Of a stretch of DNA of 64,000 nt, positions 18,433 through 26,653 are shown piece after piece. A model generated the notes under the pieces. The model was not told where the DNA came from and did not search any database. It saw only the letters and a list, made by a program, of their open reading frames with translations. Source of the stretch: Romboutsia ilealis. Lineage in GTDB: Bacteria > Bacillota > Clostridia > Peptostreptococcales > Peptostreptococcaceae. How positions within the stretch are numbered: position 1 is the stretch's first letter; every line of letters starts with the position of its first letter. The stretch is from the NCBI RefSeq assembly GCF_900015215.1, contig NZ_LN555523.1, positions 1,740,381-1,804,380 of the forward strand, given 5' to 3'. Made by a program: the position numbers and the translations under genes.

Positions 18433-18564
18433 TTATAAAAAATTTGCTTCACTTATGTAAATTAATCATTTCAAAATATTTTTTTCACTCAAAACCAGTT
18501 TATTAATATTACTTACATTCCGAATTCATCCACATTTTTTAAAGTATTATAATGTTCTTAATCT
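18433..18564. repeat. Dispersed intergenic repeat, copy A (core deleted)
   Basis: This element shares most of its sequence with copies at 26485-26620 and 39101-39265. Left end: GCTTCACTTATGT, as in the 39-kb copy. Right part: CAAAACCAGTTTATTAATA, then TTACTTACATT, CATCCACATTTTT and AAGTATTATAAT. The GC-rich middle of the 39-kb copy is missing. It ends about 9 nt before the yjeM-like terminator. Confidence 0.75.
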
Positions 18565-18572
18565 AAAAAATG

Positions 18573-18599
18573 AAAGATAAGGTATAGGACCTTATCTTT
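18573..18599 (-). terminator. Terminator of the YjeM-like transporter gene
   Basis: The stem AAAGATAAGGT/ACCTTATCTTT (18573-18583, 18589-18599) has a 5-nt loop. Reading leftward it is followed by a CATTTTTT tract. Confidence 0.82.
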
Positions 18600-18608
18600 T
18601 TTACTAGT

Positions 18609-20108
18609 CTACTTTTTTTCATATAAGTAATATAATATAAATGCTATAATAGAGAATATTATAGGTCCTGCTATCATAAATACTGTATCTGTAATTCTTC
18701 CATTTATAGCTGGCTCTATTATACTAAATACATTTGCAAATCCAACAACAAAGCTAACTATTATTGATGCTGTTAAAGCCATTCCATAAGACTTATATAC
18801 CATAAAAGGTTTTTCTACTTCTCCAGCCAATTGCTTTTTCTTAAATACTGGAAATGCTCCTGACAAGAATATATATGGTATAGTCATTGCAACATTTGTC
18901 ATAAGAACTAAAAGTGCAAAGAACGCTTGACCATTACTTCCGCCAAAAGATACTACAAGTATTATTAAAATAGCTATTATAGCTTGAATCCACATAGCAT
19001 TTACAGGCATTCCATCTTTTATTTCAGCAAATTTTCCTGGCCATAATTTCTTAGGTGAGCCTTCTATTAATGTTTTTAAAGGAGAATAAGTTAATGTAAA
19101 GAAAGCCCCTGTTAAAGCTAAAAACATTGATAGTCCAACAAATCTGGCAATCCATAAGCCTAAAGTCATTGCAGATGTTTGACTCATCCCAAAAGTCATT
19201 CCAAGTTCATACCCTAAATTTCTCATTAATACATAAGCAACATTAGCCATATTAACATTATCTGATGATAATACATCATTCCAATTAGTAAACATACCAC
19301 AAGCAAATATACCTATTGCATATCCTACCGCTATGACTATAGCTGATATAGTAAGGCCTTTAGGAAATGTTTTTTCAGCATTTTCAGTTTGGTCAACAAG
19401 GCCTCCTAAAACCTCAAGTCCACCAAATGCAAATATTGCAAACGTTAGAAAAGACAAAATACTAAGAGGCGTCTGATATGCTGGATTTGGTGAAGTTGTA
19501 AAATCTCTTGCAATATTTAATATAGGTTGCCTAAACTGAAATCCATTTAAAGCTAAAACTACAAATCCTCCTATTAATAATACTAAGTTAAGTAATGCTA
19601 CTGCAGTACCACCTACAGAAGTTACTTTTGTTATCTTTTCTACCCCTTTTGAAGCTATAAATGTTACTAGTATTATCCATATACATCCAAGTATACCTAG
19701 CGATTGGATAGAACTTAAACCTAATAAACTTAACTCTCCTGTTCTGTCACTACCAGATATAGCATTAGATAATGGAACCCAAATCGTAGATGAAACATTT
19801 ACCATCCATATTATATAAGAGGCGTACCACATAAATGTACCTATAAAAGCATATTTAGGCCCTACAGATTTTTCCATCCAAGAGTATATTCCTCCCGTTT
19901 CTTTTTTAAATGCAGATCCATACTCTGCCATCATAAATGCATAAGGTATAAAGAACAACATTGCACTTAGTATATACCATGGTATTGCTGCATATCCCAT
20001 AAGATAAAATGCCCTTGGCATATTAGCAAATCCAAATACTGATGTAAAAATCATAAGTATCAGTGATACTAGTGTCAATTTTTTTGTTGTATTTGTATTT
20101 TCACTCAT
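18609..20108 (-). CDS. yjeM: APC-family amino-acid antiporter, YjeM-like
   Basis: 499 residues with about 12-13 membrane helices. The opening LTLVSLILMIFTSVFGFAN then MPRAFYLMGYAAIPWY and the segment ETGGIYSWMEKSVGPKYAF are typical of the glutamate:GABA-antiporter branch (YjeM) of the APC superfamily. Substrate is inferred only: an amino acid exchanged for its decarboxylation or degradation product. A stand-alone gene, with a GGAGGAATCAT-type site before the ATG. Confidence 0.8.
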   Translation of the reverse strand: MSENTNTTKKLTLVSLILMIFTSVFGFANMPRAFYLMGYAAIPWYILSAMLFFIPYAFMMAEYGSAFKKETGGIYSWMEKSVGPKYAFIGTFMWYASYIIWMVNVSSTIWVPLSNAISGSDRTGELSLLGLSSIQSLGILGCIWIILVTFIASKGVEKITKVTSVGGTAVALLNLVLLIGGFVVLALNGFQFRQPILNIARDFTTSPNPAYQTPLSILSFLTFAIFAFGGLEVLGGLVDQTENAEKTFPKGLTISAIVIAVGYAIGIFACGMFTNWNDVLSSDNVNMANVAYVLMRNLGYELGMTFGMSQTSAMTLGLWIARFVGLSMFLALTGAFFTLTYSPLKTLIEGSPKKLWPGKFAEIKDGMPVNAMWIQAIIAILIILVVSFGGSNGQAFFALLVLMTNVAMTIPYIFLSGAFPVFKKKQLAGEVEKPFMVYKSYGMALTASIIVSFVVGFANVFSIIEPAINGRITDTVFMIAGPIIFSIIAFILYYLYEKK

Positions 20109-20265
20109 TATGATTCCTCCTTACTTAAATATAATATTACTTTTTACATTTATATTATATTTAATTCATGTATAAAGGATTTTTTATTTATTATAGATTC
20201 TGTATGTCTAAAAATATTTATAAGTTATCCACAAAAAATTTCATATCCTAATTTCCTTGTACGTA

Positions 20266-20318
20266 AAAAAGACCATGCATAGCTATAAATATTTATATAT
20301 ACTATACATGATCTTTTT
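20266..20318 (-). terminator. Terminator of purB
   Basis: A long imperfect hairpin (AAAAAGACCATG with CATGATCTTTTT, one mismatch, plus inner CTATA/TATAG pairing) stands just beyond the purB stop, with Ts on the leftward side. Confidence 0.75.
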
Positions 20319-20335
20319 ACTAAATTCTTTTTTAA

Positions 20336-21781
20336 TTAAACATGTAAATCTACTTTTAAATTCCCTATTAATTCTTTGTATTCTTTTATAGCTGGTTCTA
20401 ACGTCTCATTCACAAACTCTACCACCTGCTCTGGTGCTCTTCCCACAAAGTTTTTCGGATCCATTATAGATAATATTTCTTCTTTGCTCATTTTAAAAGC
20501 AGGATCTTCTATTATAAGATCTATCAGGTTATTATTTAATCCTTCTTGCTTAACTCTATATGCAGCTTTCATAGAATACCCTCTTATAATCTCATGTAGC
20601 TCTTGTCTATCTCCGCCTCTTTTTACAGCCTCCATAAGTATAGTTTCTGTAGCCATAAAAGGAAGTTCTTCATTTATATGTTTATTTATCATATTTTCAT
20701 ATACTACTAAACCATCTGTAACGTTTATTCCTATTTCAAGTATAGCATCTGCCGCCATAAAAGCTTGAGGTATAGCTAATCTCTTGTTAGCTGAGTCATC
20801 TAAACTTCTTTCTAACCATTGAGTTGCTTGAACTAAAGCCGGGCTTAATGATTCAGTTATTATATACTTAGATAATGATGCTATCCTTTCACTTCTCATA
20901 GGATTTCTTTTATAAGCCATCGCTGATGAACCTATTTGATTTTTTTCAAATGGTTCTTCTAATTCTTTTAAACTTTGTAAAAGTCTTATATCATTAGTCA
21001 TTTTATGCATACTTTGAGCTATCCCAGATAATATGCTTATAACTTGATAATCTAACTTTCTAGTGTATGTTTGTCCACTTACAGCATAAGAAGACTTATA
21101 CCCCATTTTTTCACATACTAATTTGTCAAGTTCTAATACCTTTTCATGATCACCTTCAAATAGACTTAAGAAACTTGCTTGTGTTCCAGTAGTACCTTTT
21201 ACACCTCTTAGTTTCATGTTGTCTATTCTATAGTTTAAGTCTTCTAAGTCAAGTATCAAATCTTGTGCCCATAAAGTAGCTCTCTTTCCTACTGTTGTAA
21301 GTTGAGCTGCTTGGAAATGAGTAAATCCTAATGTTGGAACATCTTTATATTTAAGAGAAAATTCCTTTAAATTATTTATTAAATTAACAAGTTTTACTCT
21401 TATAAGTTTTAATGCTTCATTCATTTGTATAACGTCAGTATTATCTCCAACGTAAGCTGAAGTTGCTCCTAAATGTATTATACCCTTAGCTTTATCACAT
21501 TGAAGCCCATAAGCCTTAACATGACTCATAACATCATGTCTTACTTCTTTTTCTATTTTTCTAGCTTCATCAAAGTTTATATTATTTATATTATTTCTTA
21601 ATTCATCTAATTGCTCTTCAGTTATATTTATACCTAGCTCTTTTTCCCCTTCTGCTAAAGCAACCCATAACTTTCTCCAAGTTGAAAACTTAAACTGCGG
21701 AGAGAATATATAGCTCATATCTTTACTGCAGTATCTATCTGTCAGAGGATTTGTATATGTAGTGTATTTGTTGTCTATCAT
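20336..21781 (-). CDS. purB: Adenylosuccinate lyase
   Basis: Catalyses two fumarate-releasing steps of purine synthesis (SAICAR to AICAR; adenylosuccinate to AMP). 481 residues, fumarase/aspartase fold. HVKAYGLQCDKAKGIIHLGATSAYVGDNTD carries the early His and TS signature, TLGFTHFQAAQLTTVGKRA carries the general-acid His, and the signature loop is GSSAMAYKRNPMRSE. Start is ATG 21781 (MIDNKYTTY) with AAGGTG upstream, not the GTG three codons before. It stands alone rather than in a pur operon; a possible PurR-type site lies upstream. Confidence 0.95.
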   Translation of the reverse strand: MIDNKYTTYTNPLTDRYCSKDMSYIFSPQFKFSTWRKLWVALAEGEKELGINITEEQLDELRNNINNINFDEARKIEKEVRHDVMSHVKAYGLQCDKAKGIIHLGATSAYVGDNTDVIQMNEALKLIRVKLVNLINNLKEFSLKYKDVPTLGFTHFQAAQLTTVGKRATLWAQDLILDLEDLNYRIDNMKLRGVKGTTGTQASFLSLFEGDHEKVLELDKLVCEKMGYKSSYAVSGQTYTRKLDYQVISILSGIAQSMHKMTNDIRLLQSLKELEEPFEKNQIGSSAMAYKRNPMRSERIASLSKYIITESLSPALVQATQWLERSLDDSANKRLAIPQAFMAADAILEIGINVTDGLVVYENMINKHINEELPFMATETILMEAVKRGGDRQELHEIIRGYSMKAAYRVKQEGLNNNLIDLIIEDPAFKMSKEEILSIMDPKNFVGRAPEQVVEFVNETLEPAIKEYKELIGNLKVDLHV

Positions 21782-21827
21782 AATATGCACCTTCCTTGAA
21801 TATAATTTATATACTAATTATATAAAA

Positions 21828-21871
21828 CATTACGAACAATAACAAGTATTTTTATACATTTGTTCATTTGT
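21828..21871. promoter_or_regulatory. Possible PurBox pair upstream of purB
   Basis: CATTACGAACAAT (21828-21840) matches the Bacillus PurBox AWWWCCGAACWWT at 11 of 13 positions. An inverted TTTGTTCATTTGT (21859-21871) matches at 9 of 13. They are 18 nt apart and lie 47-90 nt upstream of the purB start. The second box enters the neighbouring integrase 3' end. Confidence 0.3.
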
Positions 21872-22772
21872 TGTTAATCAAAAATTCATCATTATCTATT
21901 AAGTAATCTACACTTTGACTATCTACAAAATTTAATACATACTTGTATCTTATAGCGTAATATTTATCACTCCATCCCAACTGATTCTTAACATCCTCTT
22001 CATCTGCTCCTAACCTTAAACTTATAGCCGCAAATGAATGTCTAAAATCTTTAGCTGAGTAATTTGAAAGCCCAGCTAAATCTAATGCTTTTCTTACTAT
22101 TAATCTGACATTTCGATCTGTTATATAATTACTTTTTTGAGTTGTAAAAACAAAATCTTCTGTTGGCATTATAACTTCTGGTAACAATGAGTAACGTCTA
22201 TATTCCTCTATTAATCTAAAGCAATATGGATGTAGTTTAACGATTCTTTCTTTTTTCTTTTTTCCTAGTCGTACGTAGTAGTTATCTTTATCATCAACCA
22301 TAAGATCCTTCCATTTTAAACTAACTAGCTCATTAAGCAAGCACCCAGTAGTTATTAAAAATACTATTATAGTTTTATCCCTTATATTTAATTTATACAA
22401 TGTATCTATAAGCTTATTTATCTCTTGAATACTAAGTACATCGTCTTTACTTTTTATTCTACTAACCGTTGGCTTTTCAACATATCTAAATGGATTTATT
22501 TCTATATATTCTTCCTTTTTTAAGTAGTTATAAAAACTATGTAAATAACTATATATCTTCTCACAAGTCGATTTTTTATATATTGTCTGAACATAATCTA
22601 TGAATTTTTTACAGTCTTCTTTACTTGCATATACTAATTCTTTTTCTTCTAAAAATTTTTTAAATAATATTACCTTAGATAAATAGTCATGTCTAGTGGT
22701 AGGCTCTAGCTTTTTAGAAAAATCTTTAAAAACTTCATACTCTATATCTTCTAGTACTTTTTCATTCTCCAT
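21864..22772 (-). CDS. Tyrosine recombinase-like protein with altered catalytic residues
   Basis: 302 residues: N-terminal SAM-like core-binding domain (about 10-95) and C-terminal catalytic domain (about 110-295) of XerC/D type. Present: Lys in GKKKKERIVKL (171-180), second Arg in KDFRHSF (Arg244), Trp267 in LGWSD, and nucleophile Tyr276 in RYKYV. Altered: box I reads TTGCLLNELVSL, with Leu145 where family members have the first catalytic Arg, and box II has Lys241 in the usual His position. It may be inactive for strand exchange, or divergent. No att site, excisionase or phage gene is near. Confidence 0.8.
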   Translation of the reverse strand: MENEKVLEDIEYEVFKDFSKKLEPTTRHDYLSKVILFKKFLEEKELVYASKEDCKKFIDYVQTIYKKSTCEKIYSYLHSFYNYLKKEEYIEINPFRYVEKPTVSRIKSKDDVLSIQEINKLIDTLYKLNIRDKTIIVFLITTGCLLNELVSLKWKDLMVDDKDNYYVRLGKKKKERIVKLHPYCFRLIEEYRRYSLLPEVIMPTEDFVFTTQKSNYITDRNVRLIVRKALDLAGLSNYSAKDFRHSFAAISLRLGADEEDVKNQLGWSDKYYAIRYKYVLNFVDSQSVDYLIDNDEFLINNK

Positions 22773-22901
22773 AGATATTCTCCTTTCTTATATTTTTTAA
22801 CATTTTAATCTATATATTGAATATATTTTATATTGTTGATATACTTATACATAGCGTTTATTTGCCAAGAGTATTATTTTACATAGGAGGTAATTTAATT
22901 A

Positions 22902-23720
22902 ATGGAATTAATGGAACTTTTTAAAGCCGCTCTTATCGGTATTGTTCAAGGTATAACAGAGTGGCTACCTGTAAGTAGTACAGGTCATATGATTTTATTT
23001 AATGAATTCATAAAAATGAATGTATCAGAAACTTTTATGAGTACATTTTTAGTAGTAATTCAGTTTGGTTCTATACTAGCTGTTCTTACAATTTTCTTTA
23101 AGAAACTAAATCCTTTTGATGGTTCAAAAACTAAAGTTCAAAAAAATGAAACTATAGATTTATGGATTAAAGTTATTATAGCAGTTATACCATCAGGTAT
23201 ACTTGGTTTATTATTTGACGATACAATAGATGCATTATTCTTTAACCCAACTACAGTGGCTATAGCTTTAATAGTATATGGTGTAATTATGATTATGCTT
23301 GAAAACAGAAATAAAAAACCGTCAGTTAATAATTTTTCTCAAGTTACCTATAAGTTAGCTATTGGTATAGGTTTATTCCAGTGTTTAGCTTTAATACCTG
23401 GTACATCTAGATCTGGGTCTACTATAATTGGTGCTGTTTTACTTGGAACATCTAGATATGTAGCAACAGAATTCTCATTCTTCCTAGCTGTTCCTACTAT
23501 GCTTGGTGCAAGTGCGTTAAAACTTGTTAAAACAGGTTTTGCATTTACTAGTTTTGAATGGTTAATCCTTGCAACAGGATCTATTGTTGCATATGTAGTT
23601 TCAATATTAGCTATAAAGTTCTTACTTGATTACATCAAGAAACATGACTTTAAAGTATTTGGATATTATCGAATAGTTCTTGGTATATTAGTACTTGGAT
23701 ATTTCTTTTTAATTAAATAA
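22902..23720 (+). CDS. uppP: Undecaprenyl-diphosphatase UppP/BacA
   Basis: An integral membrane phosphatase that recycles undecaprenyl pyrophosphate to the monophosphate for cell-wall synthesis and gives bacitracin resistance. 272 residues, about eight helices. GITEWLPVSSTGH (catalytic Glu/His motif) and the PGTSRSGSTI motif are intact. AGGAGG lies 11 nt from the first ATG. A stand-alone gene. Confidence 0.95.
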   Translation: MELMELFKAALIGIVQGITEWLPVSSTGHMILFNEFIKMNVSETFMSTFLVVIQFGSILAVLTIFFKKLNPFDGSKTKVQKNETIDLWIKVIIAVIPSGILGLLFDDTIDALFFNPTTVAIALIVYGVIMIMLENRNKKPSVNNFSQVTYKLAIGIGLFQCLALIPGTSRSGSTIIGAVLLGTSRYVATEFSFFLAVPTMLGASALKLVKTGFAFTSFEWLILATGSIVAYVVSILAIKFLLDYIKKHDFKVFGYYRIVLGILVLGYFFLIK

Positions 23721-23726
23721 TTTAAA

Positions 23727-23760
23727 ATAAAAAGAAGCACATTTAGTGCTTCTTTTTATT
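23727..23760. terminator. Bidirectional terminator, uppP/helicase
   Basis: A 15-bp stem (AATAAAAAGAAGCAC with GTGCTTCTTTTTATT) and 5-nt loop overlap the stop codon of the convergent helicase gene. Confidence 0.88.
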
Positions 23761-25534
23761 TAGATTCAATAAGAAGCTTTATAATATCACTACTATCTTC
23801 ATTGAAAGCTGTAACTATGCTTAAATAATCGCAAGCCCTATTTGTAGCTAAATATACTTTATTTAAGTCTCCTATAAAATCATTTATCTGATAATCTTGA
23901 GTTGTGTCATTTATAGTATGATTGTATAACATTTCTAATTGACAAATTACACAAGCCTTATATTCTAAATTCTTTATTGTATATATATTAGATATTGTTA
24001 TACCTACTTTTTTACTTATATTAGTTAAGTTTTCTTCTGCATATATATATGGTATATTTGCCTTTTCTAATGCTTTTCTCAGCATATATTGGAAATACAT
24101 AATCTTTCCACTTTTTAATTTTTTCTTATTATATGGATATATTACTGCTATTTCTGAATAGTCTAGTCCTTTTTGATTTATAAAATATTCAATTTCCCAA
24201 ATAACAGAACTTATTTGTTCTTCTAAGTCATTTACTTTTATTATATCTACAGATTTAGTTTTAGGCTTTATATTCTCTGTTTTATAAAATCCAGTATTTT
24301 TAACATTACTTCTTAGTTTTTTTATATACTTATCTATATTTTCACAGAAATTATTATTAAAATCAACAAGGTCTTTAGACTGCCTATAATTTTTATTTAA
24401 ATATATGTTTTCATCAAATTCTATTCCTTCTAGGTTGTCCTTAAATATATTGACATTATTTGATATATTTAAACTATTGCACGAAAAAACATTAAATATA
24501 TATTTTGTCTTATATAGGAATTCTCTTATAAATTCAATTTCATCTTTAGAAAAGCTCTCTGCTTCATCTATAAATATGCCTTTAAACATATTTTTATTTT
24601 TGATAATATTTCTAGCTTGTTTTACTATATTATTAAAAGTTTTATAATAATCCTTTTTTAACATATTATAGTCAACTACTAAATTATACTTTTTAGCTAA
24701 TTTAAGTACAAATGAATTAAGTGTATATACGTCTATATTAGTATTTTCTTTATATAAAGCTTGTAGTTTCTCTCTTAACTCATTACTTTCTTGTTTTGTA
24801 TGAGTTAGTATCAAAAATCTGTGATGAGGATAAACTCTTGCTAGTTTCATAACTTTCGATAACATAAGAGTAGTTTTGCCAGTCCCTGATCCCCCTGTAA
24901 ATAATGTACTGCCATAGTTTATAGATATTATGTCCTTTATTTGTTCTTCACTTAACGGTGTTGCACTATATTTATAATCATCACTGTAAAATGAAATTTT
25001 TTTAAATCTATTATTTAAATGTATTTTATCATTTAATACATAGTATTCTGGGCATATCTTTAATAAAAATAAATTTAAATCTATTTCATTATTTTCACCT
25101 TTAAGATATTCGTCTATTAAGGATTTATTATTTAAAATCTCTTCAACCTTAGTTTTATCTATTAAATTTTTTTCTATAAAATCTTTAAATTTATACGAAT
25201 TATCTATATTAACATACGGCATTACAAACACATAATTATATTCTATATTTAATTTTAATTGTTCCATTTTTAATTTTAAAAGTTCATGTTCTTCATTCAT
25301 TACTTCTAGTAACTCTTCTTCTAATATAAAAAATAAATCTTCCGTTGTGTCCATAAACTTTATAAATAGTAACTTATTATCTTTTATATATAACATGTCT
25401 GTATTTATACCCTTAAAAGGTGTCACTTTAGGAAGTATACTAGCACCATAGCCTACTTTTTGATAAAAATACGTTTCTATATCTTTAAGCTTTAAAGCTT
25501 CTAGCTGAGAGTTAATATTTGTGTACTGGTTCAC
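23756..25534 (-). CDS. Superfamily I (UvrD/HelD-like) ATPase/helicase with divergent N-terminal domain
   Basis: 592 residues. Walker A is FTGGSGTGKTT (about 212-222); FIDEAES is Walker B, NYRQS is motif IV-like, and VYLATNRACDYLSIV is a motif VI with its Arg. The first 190 residues lack helicase motifs; a TDMLYIKDNKLLFIKF segment recalls the D-(E/x)xK core of NERD-like nuclease folds, but the full motif is not there. The helicase is small, lacking the full UvrD 2B insertions. Start is GTG 25532-25534 behind AAGGGGGG. Its role (DNA repair or transcription recycling) is open. Confidence 0.7.
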   Translation of the reverse strand: MNQYTNINSQLEALKLKDIETYFYQKVGYGASILPKVTPFKGINTDMLYIKDNKLLFIKFMDTTEDLFFILEEELLEVMNEEHELLKLKMEQLKLNIEYNYVFVMPYVNIDNSYKFKDFIEKNLIDKTKVEEILNNKSLIDEYLKGENNEIDLNLFLLKICPEYYVLNDKIHLNNRFKKISFYSDDYKYSATPLSEEQIKDIISINYGSTLFTGGSGTGKTTLMLSKVMKLARVYPHHRFLILTHTKQESNELREKLQALYKENTNIDVYTLNSFVLKLAKKYNLVVDYNMLKKDYYKTFNNIVKQARNIIKNKNMFKGIFIDEAESFSKDEIEFIREFLYKTKYIFNVFSCNSLNISNNVNIFKDNLEGIEFDENIYLNKNYRQSKDLVDFNNNFCENIDKYIKKLRSNVKNTGFYKTENIKPKTKSVDIIKVNDLEEQISSVIWEIEYFINQKGLDYSEIAVIYPYNKKKLKSGKIMYFQYMLRKALEKANIPYIYAEENLTNISKKVGITISNIYTIKNLEYKACVICQLEMLYNHTINDTTQDYQINDFIGDLNKVYLATNRACDYLSIVTAFNEDSSDIIKLLIESK

Positions 25535-25659
25535 CTTAAATTCCCCCCTTAATTATAATAATTATATCATTTTAATATAAATTTTTCCATATTGATATTT
25601 ATAGTTAAAAATTTTACATTTTCACAATAAAAGGAGAGTATATGTACTCCCCCCTCTAA

Positions 25660-25941
25660 TTATCTTTTATAGTTATTTTCTAACCATATATTCATTTTTC
25701 TTCTTACTTCATTTTCTTTTACTTCATCAAATTGTGCATCTTGAGTATTATAAGATTGAACTAAATTTTCAACATTAGTTGGATACTCTATGAATTTACC
25801 ATTCTTATTTTCAAAGCCTATACTCATTATATCATATTTACCATCTTCCTCTTCCAATACAACTCCATATTCTATTCCATTATTACCTGCATTACTTTTT
25901 ATTATTTTTACATATTGGTTTTTAGCTAATTTATTTAACAT
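25660..25941 (-). CDS. Small hypothetical protein upstream of the helicase
   Basis: 93 residues, no membrane segment, no recognised domain. An SH3/KOW-like beta start (QYVKIIKSN, GIEYGVVLEEEDGKYDIMSIGF) suggests a small beta-barrel, followed by a charged helix ending in RRKMNIWLENNYKR. It lies 125 nt upstream of the helicase on the same strand, with a weak GGAG/CTCC hairpin (25632-25652) between them. SD AAAGGAT precedes the ATG. Confidence 0.5.
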   Translation of the reverse strand: MLNKLAKNQYVKIIKSNAGNNGIEYGVVLEEEDGKYDIMSIGFENKNGKFIEYPTNVENLVQSYNTQDAQFDEVKENEVRRKMNIWLENNYKR

Positions 25942-26484
25942 AAAATCATCCTTTCTTATTGTTGTATTTTTATTATTACCAATTTGCTTAAGTGTATATG
26001 TAATTAAATATTTTATAATTTTCTTTATTTGCTAAAATAATCTATTTTTACTATATTATATATAATTGTAAAAATATTTATTTAAGAACTTATTTTATAT
26101 CAAATTTACTTGTATATATTTATCTAACTACGATATATATGCTAAATAATTTTTTTCCTAAAAACTAATGATGATAATATTATGATACTATATTTATTTT
26201 GGTTTTATTATTGTAAAAAATCAACTTGCACAATGAGTTAATTAAGTATATCTTACTAAAAACTTGTTATATTAAATTTATTTCCATGGTAATAAATTTA
26301 ATATTATTTATAAGTCAGTTATTTGCTTCTATATTTTACACTATCTAAGTGCATACTCACTATATTTTGTATTTTATGATATATTAATTTAACTTTTTAT
26401 TAGTTTTTACTATATTATCTATACAATATTAATTAATTTTTACCATCAAATCTGACATACAAATATCAAAACAATATATTTTTA
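25942..26484. other. Long non-coding AT-rich interval with a 32-bp near-palindrome
   Basis: No reading frame with a ribosome site was found on either strand. The only structure is at 26271-26302: perfect 12-bp arms ATTAAATTTATT/AATAAATTTAAT around T-CCATGG-T. There is no T-tract, so it does not look like a terminator; a protein-binding site is possible. Confidence 0.4.
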
Positions 26485-26620
26485 TGAAAACGAAACAATT
26501 CATGTCATCAACAATTTCCTACGTTACTCAAAATCTTTTTTACGATTAAAACAATTCTATTGATATTACTTAAATTTAGAACTTATCTACATTTTTTAAG
26601 TATTATAATATCCTTAAGCA
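26485..26620. repeat. Dispersed intergenic repeat, copy B (core decayed)
   Basis: It shares CAAAATCTTTTTTACG, CTATTGATATTACTTA and AAGTATTATAATATCCTTAA with the 39-kb copy. The core is present but eroded: CATGTCATCAACAATTTCC stands where copy C has CATGTCGCCAACGACTTCG, and about 25 nt are lost. It abuts the rny terminator. Confidence 0.75.
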
Positions 26621-26628
26621 TAAAAAAA

Positions 26629-26647
26629 GAGAGGTATTTAACCTCTC
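26629..26647 (-). terminator. Terminator of rny
   Basis: GAGAGGT/ACCTCTC stem (7 bp), 5-nt loop, followed leftward by seven Ts. Confidence 0.85.
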
Positions 26648-26653
26648 CTTTTA

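Noticed and set aside
20225..20233. Perfect DnaA-box match TTATCCACA (another at 39228-39236)
   Set aside because: Single 9-mers in AT-rich DNA, not clustered, no dnaA or dnaN nearby; no sign of an origin.
21864..22772. Integrase as sign of a mobile island or prophage
   Set aside because: No att-like direct repeats, tRNA, phage or plasmid genes in the surroundings, and the flanks are ordinary chromosomal genes.
23756..25941. Helicase plus small protein as a phage-defence system
   Set aside because: No nuclease motif is complete and no other defence gene is near; the context is housekeeping.
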